Below, in pieces: positions 1-6,375 of a stretch of DNA of 8,086 bases. The first letter of the stretch is position 1, and each line of letters opens with the position of its first letter. Source of the DNA: Chloroflexota bacterium (GTDB lineage: Bacteria > Chloroflexota > Anaerolineae > Caldilineales > Caldilineaceae); assembly GCA_003577365.1 (NCBI GenBank), contig QEUY01000354.1, forward strand, positions 1 to 8,086, given 5' to 3'. A model generated the notes under the pieces. It did not search any database. It was not told the DNA's origin and saw only the letters and a list, made by a program, of their open reading frames with translations. The position numbers and the translations under genes were made by a program.

Positions 1-1
1 G

Positions 2-593
2 CAGGGCAACCACCGCTTGGTCGTGCCCGCCCAGGCGATGGCGCTGACCAGCCCGACCGACAACCTGCAGGTCTACGCCGGGCAGATGCTGCACGATGTG
101 GGCGTGGAGGTCGTCAGCCGTGCGCCCTTTGCGCCGGGCAGCAACACGCTCGACCTGCTGGTCAACAACCCGTCCGACACGGCGCTGGCCGGCGCGCGCC
201 TCTTCCTCGAAGTCGTCAACGTCGAGGGCACGGTGGTGAACGAGACCTCGACGCAGGTGGACGTGCCGCCCGGCCCCAAATCCGTGGCGATGAGCTTCTC
301 GACCGGCAGCTTCAACCCGGCCTATGTGCCGGAAGAGGACTACATCCTGCTCGCCTTCCTCACCGATTCCCAGGGCAACATCCTGGATACGGCGGGCCGC
401 CCGCTTTCGTCGCTGCAGGCCGACCCGCGGCCCAACGTGGAGAGCGCGAACCTGTCTTGGGATTTTGGCTTTGTGCCGCAGGGAAGCCTGCTGCGCCATC
501 CGCTGGCGCTCGCCAATACCGGCTCCGGCCCGCTTTACCTCTATCTGCCGCCTACGCCGGGGTTGAGCCTGGTGCGTCCCAGCGACACGGTGG
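2..593 (+). CDS. 5' part (truncated by window edge) of a frameshifted secreted surface protein
   Basis: The frame is open from the first bases of the window, so the true start lies upstream. The first TTG at 17 has no sign of being a start. About 197 codons of beta-rich, low-Lys, Gly/Pro/Asn-rich sequence read sensibly up to the residues PSDTV. After that the same frame runs on to a TAA at 905-907 but becomes Arg/His/Pro-rich nonsense, while good protein continues in the next frame. The last 60 or so residues (VPQGSLLRHPLALANTGSGP, continuing across the junction as TSDPDRPTLQVSVQG) look like an Ig-like module of the HYDIN / choice-of-anchor type, in which a 'new average + restored mean' strand pattern recurs. 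The role is probably extracellular or cell-surface. No signal peptide can be seen because the N-terminus is missing. Together with 594-2927 this is best read as one gene broken by a single extra G at 592-594. Confidence 0.75.
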
Positions 594-594
594 G
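592..594 (+). other. Probable +1 frameshift site (extra G in GGG)
   Basis: Sequence around 584-602 reads gacacggtgggtggtgacg. Removing one G from the GGG at 592-594 gives GTG GTG GTG ACG and joins the upstream reading DTV to the downstream VVTLRTSDPDRP without loss. The upstream frame is good protein before this point and poor after it, and the downstream frame is closed by a TGA at 564-566. The shift must therefore lie between 567 and about 600. Sequencing or assembly error, a real inactivating mutation, or programmed slippage cannot be told apart from sequence alone. The short G run favours error or mutation. Confidence 0.75.
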
Positions 595-2927
595 TGGTGA
601 CGCTGCGCACCAGCGACCCCGACCGGCCCACACTGCAAGTGAGCGTCCAGGGCATCATCGATGCACCCAATGGCGGCATACCCAGCGGCGCGCTGATGCG
701 CCCGCTCGACGTGCCGGTGACGGTGCAGGGACCCAAGAGCCAGGGGGAGTGGGTAACGTTCAGCCATACCCTCGGCCCCGGCCCGCAGAGCCTGCACCCG
801 GTCAAGGTCTACAGCGCCGACTACACCAGCTTCAAAGGCGCAGGCAAGTATGCCACCGCCTTCAGCCAGGGGCCAGCGTCATATGGCGGCAACCTAGATG
901 CCAGTAATGGCGTAGGCGTGGGCAGCGTAGCCACCAACCCACCCGCCAGCACCCAAGAACTCACCCGCTACATCGCCGAGCAGGTCGAAGCCTCACCCCA
1001 CACGACGGGACGGCTCAACCTGCCGGAGAGTGTGACGACCTCGGCTACCTACCAAGTCCAATATGGCCGCAAACTCGACTTCGCCGCCGCGGGCGAACAG
1101 GCCACCACCCTGCGCCTGCCCGCCGGGATGCTCGCCGCCGCCTCGCTGGACCTGCTGGTCAGCGGCGTGGGCAGCGGTGACCTCACGCTCAAGCTCGACA
1201 TCGGCGCGGACGGCTCCTGGGAGGCTGACCAAACGCAGGCCGTGAACGACGCCGGCACTTTCCCCATCAGCAACCTGGCCGCCGCCTTCAACCGCTACTG
1301 GCAAGCGCAGGGCGCGCCGGTCAGCGGCAGTTTGGATCTGCCGGTCAAGGTGGCGCTCTCCAGACCGGGCCAAGCCCTGCTCACCAACCTGCAACTGAAC
1401 ACCGCCGGCAGCACACGAAGCTATCTGCGCACGCCTATCCGCCGCTATACTCAGTTCAACTTGGCGTTGCAGGTGGATGGCAGCGGCAGCAGCCCGCTCG
1501 CCATAGCGGTCGATGTCGGCAACAATGGCACGCTCGACTGGTCCGGCACGCGCGCCGCCAGCCTGCCGCTGCGGCTGCTCACCGGCGACTTAAGCGCAGC
1601 GGTCAATGCCTATCTGGATCCATTCCGCGATGACCTTAGCATTGGCGACGAGCTCGACGTGCCCATTCGCATCCATGTCGCGCCCGACCGGCCCGTGAGC
1701 TTGCTAGACTATACGGGAACCGACCTGCCCGCCGTGGATCTAGCAGCGCAGCCGCCGCAGGTCAACGGCCCCACCTTGGCCGCCGTTGCCGATACAGCGG
1801 CAGGCCCCAGCTATTCCGAAGGTGCGACGCTGCAGGTGCAGACCACGGTACAGAACGCCGGCAGCCGTCCCAGCGGCCCCTTCACGGTGGCCTTCTTTGC
1901 CGGTGTGCCCGGCTGGGGCGACTGGTACATCGGCAGCGCCTTTGTGCCGAATCTCTTCCCAGGGAGGAGCGTCCAGGTGGGCACAAGCTGGAACACGCTC
2001 GGCTTTGGCGGAACGACGCCGGTCAAGGCAACCGTCAACCCCTACGGGCGAACCGGCGAGACCTCGCTGACCAACAACAGCGGCAGCGTCATGGTCAATA
2101 TCGTGCCGCAGCCACAGCCGCCCACCGCCGCCTTCAGTGCTACGCCCCTCAGCGGGCGAGTGAGCCTCACCGTCCAGTTTACCGACGCCTCGACCTCGCC
2201 GCTGCCCATGACCTCGTGGCTGTGGGACTTTGGCGACGGCACGACAAGCACGCAGCAGCATCCCACGCACATCTATAACCGAGCGGGCGTCTACACCGTC
2301 AAGCTCACAGTCGCCAATCGCTCCGGCAGCGACGACGAGGCTAAGAGCGGCTACATCACCGTGACCGCCGCGCCAGCGGGAGTGGTGGCCGATTTCAGCG
2401 CCACCCCCACACGCGGCATCGCGCCGTTGAACGTGGCCTTCCAAGACCTCTCCAGCGGACCGCTGACCGGCTGGCAGTGGGACTTCGGCGACAATGGTAC
2501 AGCGAGCGAGCGCAACCCAGAACACACATATACAACGCCCGGCGTCTACACGGTCAAGCTGACCGTGAGCAGCGCATCGGGATCGAACAACAAGACACGC
2601 ACCGGCTTTATCACAGTTGACCCCAAGCAGGTGCAGACGATCACCTTTGACCCACTGCCCAACCGCACGTTGGGCGATCCGCCGTTTGCGCTCAGCGCCA
2701 CGGCGTCGTCGGGGCTGCCGGTCCGTTTTGGCAGCGACACCCCAGCCATCTGCGCTGTCGCCGGCGCAACGGCGACACTGCTGGCCGTGGGCCAGTGCAG
2801 CATCACCGCCACGCAAGCGGGTAATGCAGACTATCTGCCGGCAGAGGCGGTCACCGCCACCTTCCGCATCTTGCCGGCGGCGGGCGAGCTGCGCTACCGC
2901 ATCTACTTGCCCGAGGTAGTGCAGTAA
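594..2927 (+). CDS. 3' part of the same surface protein: tandem modules, CARDB-like, two PKD, MBG-like, C-terminal YLP-type tail
   Basis: The frame opens just after a TGA at 564-566 and ends at TAA 2925-2927. The GTG at 594 has no Shine-Dalgarno and is not believed to be an independent start. Numbering from 594: residues 184-268 and 288-376 are two copies of one module, each with a D(I/V)G-x-(D/N)G turn, an L-x-x-A-x-N-x-Y helix-like stretch and an LD(L/V)P(V/I) strand. Residues about 393-505 resemble CARDB (adhesion-related). Residues 509-594 and 599-680 are PKD domains with the diagnostic WDFGDG / WDFGDN and GVYTVKLTV motifs. Residues 681-759 resemble the bacterial MBG/Ig-like repeat (QTITFDPLP, two Cys that could form a disulfide). 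The chain ends in YRIYLPEVVQ. Such architectures are typical of secreted adhesins or of the ancillary parts of secreted hydrolases and proteases. No catalytic domain is visible here, and one could lie upstream. Domain calls are by eye. Confidence 0.88.
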   Translation: MVTLRTSDPDRPTLQVSVQGIIDAPNGGIPSGALMRPLDVPVTVQGPKSQGEWVTFSHTLGPGPQSLHPVKVYSADYTSFKGAGKYATAFSQGPASYGGNLDASNGVGVGSVATNPPASTQELTRYIAEQVEASPHTTGRLNLPESVTTSATYQVQYGRKLDFAAAGEQATTLRLPAGMLAAASLDLLVSGVGSGDLTLKLDIGADGSWEADQTQAVNDAGTFPISNLAAAFNRYWQAQGAPVSGSLDLPVKVALSRPGQALLTNLQLNTAGSTRSYLRTPIRRYTQFNLALQVDGSGSSPLAIAVDVGNNGTLDWSGTRAASLPLRLLTGDLSAAVNAYLDPFRDDLSIGDELDVPIRIHVAPDRPVSLLDYTGTDLPAVDLAAQPPQVNGPTLAAVADTAAGPSYSEGATLQVQTTVQNAGSRPSGPFTVAFFAGVPGWGDWYIGSAFVPNLFPGRSVQVGTSWNTLGFGGTTPVKATVNPYGRTGETSLTNNSGSVMVNIVPQPQPPTAAFSATPLSGRVSLTVQFTDASTSPLPMTSWLWDFGDGTTSTQQHPTHIYNRAGVYTVKLTVANRSGSDDEAKSGYITVTAAPAGVVADFSATPTRGIAPLNVAFQDLSSGPLTGWQWDFGDNGTASERNPEHTYTTPGVYTVKLTVSSASGSNNKTRTGFITVDPKQVQTITFDPLPNRTLGDPPFALSATASSGLPVRFGSDTPAICAVAGATATLLAVGQCSITATQAGNADYLPAEAVTATFRILPAAGELRYRIYLPEVVQ

Positions 2928-2930
2928 GGG

Positions 2931-2969
2931 GGTGAGGGGGACAGCCGAAGTCCAGCTATCTCCCTCCCC
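2931..2969 (+). terminator. Hairpin just after the surface-protein stop codon
   Basis: Arms 2931-2945 and 2955-2969 pair at 13 of 15 positions (one of these a G-U pair) around a 9-base loop, starting four bases after the TAA at 2925-2927. The stem is strongly G/C. There is no run of T after it, so an intrinsic terminator is only one reading. A 3' end stabiliser or a factor-dependent terminator is also possible. Confidence 0.5.
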
Positions 2970-3071
2970 ATCGCTACCCAGGTAGAAACCGGAGACAAGC
3001 AGTTCACCTATGTGGGGACCGATACCCGCAGCGCCCCTGGCGGCTGGTCGTCCACACCCCTGTCCCTGTAA
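2970..3071 (+). pseudogene. Short coding-like relic in the intergenic region
   Basis: In the same frame as the preceding gene, but after its stop, about 33 codons read plausibly as protein: VETGDKQFTYVGTDTRSAPG, followed by GWSSTPLSL and a TAA at 3069-3071. No start codon with a ribosome site precedes it and I do not recognise the peptide. It may be the degraded end of a former gene or of a longer version of the surface protein, or simply chance openness in GC-rich DNA. Low confidence. Confidence 0.2.
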
Positions 3072-3100
3072 TCTATCACGTTTTCGGCGCTTCCCAGGGT

Positions 3101-3129
3101 TTGTAAAGCTGCCCACAGCCCTCTATAAT
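3101..3129 (+). promoter_or_regulatory. Sigma-70-type promoter of the antiporter gene
   Basis: A perfect TATAAT at 3124-3129 lies exactly 17 bases after TTGTAA at 3101-3106 (4 of 6 matches to TTGACA). Transcription would begin near 3136, leaving a leader of about 90 bases before the ATG at 3227. In DNA this rich in G and C a perfect TATAAT with ideal spacing is unlikely to be chance. Confidence 0.65.
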
Positions 3130-3226
3130 CGCAAAGTTGCCCAATTGCATTGGCCAACATCCTTCGACCCCACACCGCCACCGGCGTCTGTGCAGGGTTT
3201 CTCTGGGCTGTAGATGGAGCGTATCG

Positions 3227-4531
3227 ATGGAAGCGTTGCATATCGCAAGTATTTTTCTCTGGATCGCCATCATCTTGCTGGCCGCGCGTGCGGCCCTGCT
3301 CTTGGAGCGCGTCGGCCAGCCACCTGTCCTGGGTGAACTGCTGGTGGGGGTTGCGCTGGGCAACCTGGGGCTGATCGGGCTAAATCTAGCCGAACCCATC
3401 CTGAAGAACGAAATCATCGCCTTCTTGGCCGAGCTCGGCGTGGTCATCCTGCTCTTTCAGGTAGGTCTCGAATCCAACATCAAAGAGATGCGCGGGGTTG
3501 GGGTGCGCGCCTTTTTGGTGGCCTGCGTGGGGGTTATCGTCCCGTTTGCGCTCGGCACCTATGTCGTCGGCCCCTGGCTGCTGCCCGGCCTGGGGTTCAA
3601 CGCCTATCTCTTTTTGGGCGCGACGCTGACTGCGACCTCCGTCGGCATTACGGCGCGCGTCTTTCAAGACCTGGGGATCATCCACTCGCCAGAGGCCAAG
3701 ATCGTGCTGGGCGCAGCCGTCATCGACGACGTGCTCGGCCTGATCATCCTGGCCGTCGTCTCGGCGATCGTCACTGCCGGCAGCGTCAGCCCGCTAGACA
3801 TCGGCTGGATCACCGCCAAAGCGATCGCTTTTCTGGTCGGGGCCATCGTGCTGGGGCAGATGCTGGCCCCGCTGCTTGGGCGCGGGCTGTCGGCCATCCA
3901 CACCGGGCATGGGATGAAGTTCACCGCGGCCATTGCCTTCTGTCTCGTCATGGCCTATCTGGCCGATCTCATCGGGCTGGCTCCAATTATCGGGAGTTTC
4001 GCCGCCGGCCTGGTCCTCGACCCGGTACACTTCCGCCATTTCAAAGACCCGCAGGTCGTCCAAGATGTGCGCGGCTATGCGGAGACCGCACCTGCCTCGA
4101 AGAAACGAACGCTGCTCTCCATCCTCGATCACCACGCCGAACGCCACGTCGAAGATCTGATCGAGCCGCTGGGCTGGTTCCTCGTACCGCTCTTCTTCGT
4201 GCTGACCGGCATGAATGTGCAGTTGGAGCCGCTCTTCAACCCCCAAGTCCTGGGCGTCGCACTCGCCGTCACCGCCGTGGCCTTCATCGGCAAAGCTGCG
4301 GCGGGCCTGGTGGCAGGTCCGGTCGACAAAAGCATGGTGGGTTGGGGCATGGTGCCGCGCGGGGAAGTCGGCTTGATCTTTGCGGCCACCGGCCAAGCCT
4401 TGGGCATCGTCAGCGACGAGCTTTTCAGCGTCATCGTGATCGTCGTGATCCTCAGCACGCTGGCCACACCGCCGATCTTGACCGCCATCGCACGGCGCAA
4501 CCACATCGCAGAGACGGCGCAGGCAACCTAG
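3227..4531 (+). CDS. CPA2-type cation:proton antiporter (NapA/KefB-like)
   Basis: A 434-residue inner-membrane protein of the Na+/H+ exchanger family (Pfam Na_H_Exchanger type), with about 12-13 hydrophobic segments. It exchanges Na+ or K+ for protons and so controls cytoplasmic pH and ion content. Diagnostic sites: GQPPVLGELLVG (30-41), FQVGLE (77-82), the unwound-helix motif TLTATSVG (133-140), the ion-binding pair D167-D168 in VIDDVLGL, a Lys at 356 in FIGKAAAG matching the conserved lysine of NapA-type exchangers, and PRGEVGLI (377-384). The Asp-Asp pair is the pattern of electrogenic NapA/NhaA-type exchangers. Residues 264-313 form a long hydrophilic loop rich in His and charge. There is no C-terminal RCK/TrkA-N domain, so it is not a full KefB/KefC. 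The start at 3227 is preferred over 3137 because GGAG lies at 3215-3218, eight bases upstream, and the protein then begins directly with a membrane segment. The ion specificity is not determined. Confidence 0.93.
   Translation: MEALHIASIFLWIAIILLAARAALLLERVGQPPVLGELLVGVALGNLGLIGLNLAEPILKNEIIAFLAELGVVILLFQVGLESNIKEMRGVGVRAFLVACVGVIVPFALGTYVVGPWLLPGLGFNAYLFLGATLTATSVGITARVFQDLGIIHSPEAKIVLGAAVIDDVLGLIILAVVSAIVTAGSVSPLDIGWITAKAIAFLVGAIVLGQMLAPLLGRGLSAIHTGHGMKFTAAIAFCLVMAYLADLIGLAPIIGSFAAGLVLDPVHFRHFKDPQVVQDVRGYAETAPASKKRTLLSILDHHAERHVEDLIEPLGWFLVPLFFVLTGMNVQLEPLFNPQVLGVALAVTAVAFIGKAAAGLVAGPVDKSMVGWGMVPRGEVGLIFAATGQALGIVSDELFSVIVIVVILSTLATPPILTAIARRNHIAETAQAT
4528..4531. other. Shared CTAG: stop codons of two convergent genes
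   Basis: The palindrome CTAG gives TAG on the plus strand (4529-4531, antiporter) and TAG on the minus strand (4530-4528, small membrane protein). The two coding regions therefore overlap tail to tail by four bases with no room for a terminator between them. Confidence 0.9.
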
Positions 4532-5043
4532 ATCACATCACCCTGGCGCAGCGCCGCCGCCCAGGCGTGGAACAACCCCGGCAGGCCAAACCAGACCAGC
4601 AGCGCCTCGATGCCGGGTGGGCTATAGCGAGTCAGGATGGCGCTGTGCAAGCCATAGAACAATCCCCCCCACGCCGCGGCCAGCGCCATCAACATACCCG
4701 CCCACGCCAAACGCGACTTGGGCCACACACCCCACCATGCCAGCAGACCATGCAGCAATCCCCCGACCGCCCACCCGGCCACGACGTATGCGCCGCACAG
4801 CACCACCACCAGCACAATCCCCAAGAGCGCCGCATTGGCCCCGCTGATGACGGCATGGCCCAGTTCGGGGCGGGCGGCGAGCTTCGCCGCAGACACCTGC
4901 ATCCACAGTGCCACGCGGCCGGCGCTCCACAGCAGACAGGGCAGCGCGAACAGGGCGATCCATACCGGGCGGAAGGCCGCCACCACGCCGCGCCGGCCCC
5001 AGCCGGCATCAAAATGAGGCCAACGGATAGGGTGCAAGGTCAT
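4528..5043 (-). CDS. Small polytopic membrane protein of unknown function
   Basis: A 171-residue protein I do not recognise. Hydrophobic segments lie at about 27-48, 66-88, 89-105, 112-135 and 144-162, so four or five membrane passes are likely. It has many Trp and Gly residues and a short basic N-terminal region (MTLHPIRWPHFDAGWGRR). No catalytic motif or soluble domain is seen. The start at 5043 is chosen over the upstream in-frame ATG at 5151 because AAGGAGG lies seven bases before it (plus-strand 5051-5057), and because the 36 extra residues would be charged and non-membrane. The gene is convergent with the antiporter and overlaps it at the stop codon, which suggests possible antisense interference but not a shared function. 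It could be a distant relative of small integral-membrane families such as the Yip1 type, but nothing in the sequence establishes this. Confidence 0.8.
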   Translation of the reverse strand: MTLHPIRWPHFDAGWGRRGVVAAFRPVWIALFALPCLLWSAGRVALWMQVSAAKLAARPELGHAVISGANAALLGIVLVVVLCGAYVVAGWAVGGLLHGLLAWWGVWPKSRLAWAGMLMALAAAWGGLFYGLHSAILTRYSPPGIEALLVWFGLPGLFHAWAAALRQGDVI

Positions 5044-5050
5044 GGCGTCG

Positions 5051-5057
5051 CCTCCTT
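5051..5057 (-). promoter_or_regulatory. Strong ribosome binding site AAGGAGG deciding the start at 5043
   Basis: Reads AAGGAGG on the minus strand with seven bases to the ATG (5043-5041). It is a full match to the anti-Shine-Dalgarno core and settles the start of the small membrane protein. Confidence 0.85.
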
Positions 5058-5156
5058 CTCGCTGAGTCCCATGTGGCAAAGGCCGCTGCCGAAATTCGAC
5101 ACGGCGAACAGGATCATTTGGCCCCGCAGAACGGATAAGCCGGCGCTTCACCTTCT

Positions 5157-5164
5157 AGTATACT
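5157..5164 (-). promoter_or_regulatory. Possible -10 element in the divergent region
   Basis: The palindrome AGTATACT contains TATACT on both strands. On the minus strand it sits about 115 bases before the ATG at 5043 and is the most AT-rich hexamer in that stretch. No convincing -35 is found at the right distance on the minus strand, so this is a weak call. Confidence 0.3.
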
Positions 5165-5308
5165 CCGCTTCCTCCGCTGCGACACAGCCAAATGTCCTCG
5201 TTCCTCCAGGACGTACCTCCTGTCTCACACGCACGGCGCTTGACCTGCGTTTCTCGTTTTGTGCTGTGCGCCGCGGCGCGGCCAAGGCCCGTCCTGGGAT
5301 CCCGGCGT

Positions 5309-5338
5309 TTGGCCGCGCGGATGCCTCTGGGCTATAGT
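5309..5338 (+). promoter_or_regulatory. Candidate promoter giving a nearly leaderless mRNA
   Basis: TATAGT at 5333-5338 (5 of 6 to the consensus) with TTGGCC at 5309-5314 and an 18-base spacer. The next ATG is at 5348, only ten bases after the -10, so transcription would start about three bases before it. No Shine-Dalgarno precedes that ATG, which fits a leaderless start. Confidence 0.45.
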
Positions 5339-5347
5339 AGCGATCAC

Positions 5348-6259
5348 ATGCGACGGCTTGTCTTTGTCCTCACCCTGGCGCTTGTGCTGCTGGCAAGCTA
5401 TACCATCCAGGCCGGACGCCGGCCTGATGTCCGGCTGATCAGTTTGGCGGTGCGCGCCACGGTCTTTGCCATGCCCACCCCCACCGCGCACATCGTCGAG
5501 GTGACGCGTATCGTCGAGGTCACGCGCATCGTCGAAGTGACGCGCTGGCGCGAGGCTGCCCCCACGCCGACCCCCGCAGCTACCACCACCCTGACGCCAA
5601 CCGATACCCCTGTCGCGGCCGAGTACAGCGCCATCCCGGTCGGCGGGCCGGCCACGGATCGGCCCGACAGCCTGCACGGCGACCTCAACCTGGCCCTGCG
5701 CGGCTATGTGCCCTTCGACGCCGCGCTCAGCCTGGTCGATATCAACGGGCCGGCGGACGGCGACGCGCCACAATTGGCCGCGGTGGTGGGCGGCCGCGCC
5801 CCGGTCTTCACCCGCGCCTACCGCGTGCGCGACTGGAATTGGAGCTGCGGCGGCGATGGCTGCCGCGGCGACGAGCTTCAGAATGTAGAGGTCTCGCTGC
5901 TTGCCATCCAGACCACGCCGGGCGAAACGCTGCGCATCCCCGCACGCGGCGCGGAGATCTACGGCGGCGGCTTCAAGGCGCTTGTCGTCTATGCCGATCC
6001 GCAGCGCCTCACCCTGGTCTACACGCGTGAGGACAACGTCGCCAACGGCTACAGCGTCCACCTAGAGGACTTCTGCGTGGACCCTAACCTGCTGGCAGCC
6101 TATCAGGCGGGCAACGCAAGCGGGCGCGGCTCACTGCCCGGTCTGCACAACGGCGACCCGGTCGGCACAGCCCGTTATGGTCAAGTCCTGGTCGCGGTGC
6201 GCGACCGCGGCTCCTTCACAGACCCGCGCTCGCGCAAAGATTGGTGGCGCGGCTACTAA
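5348..6259 (+). CDS. Exported protein with IVEVTR stalk and conserved-looking C-terminal domain, function unknown
   Basis: A 303-residue protein. Residues 1-20 (MRR, then a hydrophobic stretch to LLASYTIQA) form a signal peptide or membrane anchor without a lipobox cysteine. Residues 49-66 are three perfect IVEVTR hexapeptides, followed by a Pro/Thr-rich stretch to about residue 93; this looks like a stalk holding the C-terminal domain away from the membrane. The domain (about 106-303) starts at LHGDLNLALRGY, has a Cys pair in WSCGGDGC and a third in FCVDPN, a central EIYGGGFKALVVYADPQRL segment, YTREDNV, and ends with DRGSFTDPRSRKDWWRGY. I recall similar uncharacterised domains ending in DPRSRKDWW in Chloroflexota proteins, but I cannot confirm this here. 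No known catalytic motif is visible. The start at 5348 is preferred over the ATG at 5192 because it places the signal peptide at the N-terminus and follows the -10 element. The gene is divergent from the small membrane protein and convergent with the ABC genes. Confidence 0.85.
   Translation: MRRLVFVLTLALVLLASYTIQAGRRPDVRLISLAVRATVFAMPTPTAHIVEVTRIVEVTRIVEVTRWREAAPTPTPAATTTLTPTDTPVAAEYSAIPVGGPATDRPDSLHGDLNLALRGYVPFDAALSLVDINGPADGDAPQLAAVVGGRAPVFTRAYRVRDWNWSCGGDGCRGDELQNVEVSLLAIQTTPGETLRIPARGAEIYGGGFKALVVYADPQRLTLVYTREDNVANGYSVHLEDFCVDPNLLAAYQAGNASGRGSLPGLHNGDPVGTARYGQVLVAVRDRGSFTDPRSRKDWWRGY
5492..5545 (+). repeat. Three tandem 18-bp repeats encoding IVEVTR
   Basis: Units 5492-5509, 5510-5527 and 5528-5545 differ only at three synonymous positions (GAG/GAA, GTG/GTC, CGT/CGC) and each encodes IVEVTR. 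The silent differences indicate that the peptide is kept by selection or that the duplication is not recent. Confidence 0.95.
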
Positions 6260-6302
6260 TACAGCTCCTAACACAGCCATGCAGCCGCCCTCCGGATATG
6301 CG

Positions 6303-6336
6303 GCAGAGGCCAGGGGAGCGATCCCCTGGCCTCTGC
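6303..6336. terminator. Perfect 15-bp hairpin with GCGA loop between convergent genes
   Basis: The arm GCAGAGGCCAGGGGA (6303-6317) and its exact complement TCCCCTGGCCTCTGC (6322-6336) flank a four-base loop, GCGA on the plus strand (a GNRA tetraloop when read as plus-strand RNA). It lies 43 bases after the stop at 6259 and 54 bases after the minus-strand stop at 6391, so it can serve both convergent transcripts. Neither side has a T run, so it may act as a terminator without a U-tract or as a block to 3' exonucleases. Confidence 0.75.
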
Positions 6337-6375
6337 CCAAACGCCCGCCGCAACGGTTCAAAATCAGGCCAAATC

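Noticed and set aside
1740..3116. 458-residue open frame on the minus strand opposite the surface-protein gene
   Set aside because: It is Arg/Gly/Cys/His-rich with no recognisable motif and lies opposite clear CARDB and PKD domains. It is a GC-driven shadow.
3137..3226. N-terminal extension of the antiporter from 3137
   Set aside because: The added 30 residues are His/Arg/Cys-rich and unlike the family. Transcription is predicted to start near 3136, and GGAG lies at the right distance before 3227.
4342..5337. 331-residue plus-strand frame spanning the antiporter end and the small membrane protein
   Set aside because: Composition is Gln/His/Arg/Pro-rich without motifs, and it overlaps two better genes in other frames.
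5192..5347. N-terminal extension of the exported protein from the ATG at 5192
   Set aside because: It would bury the signal peptide 52 residues inside the protein and overlaps the candidate promoter.
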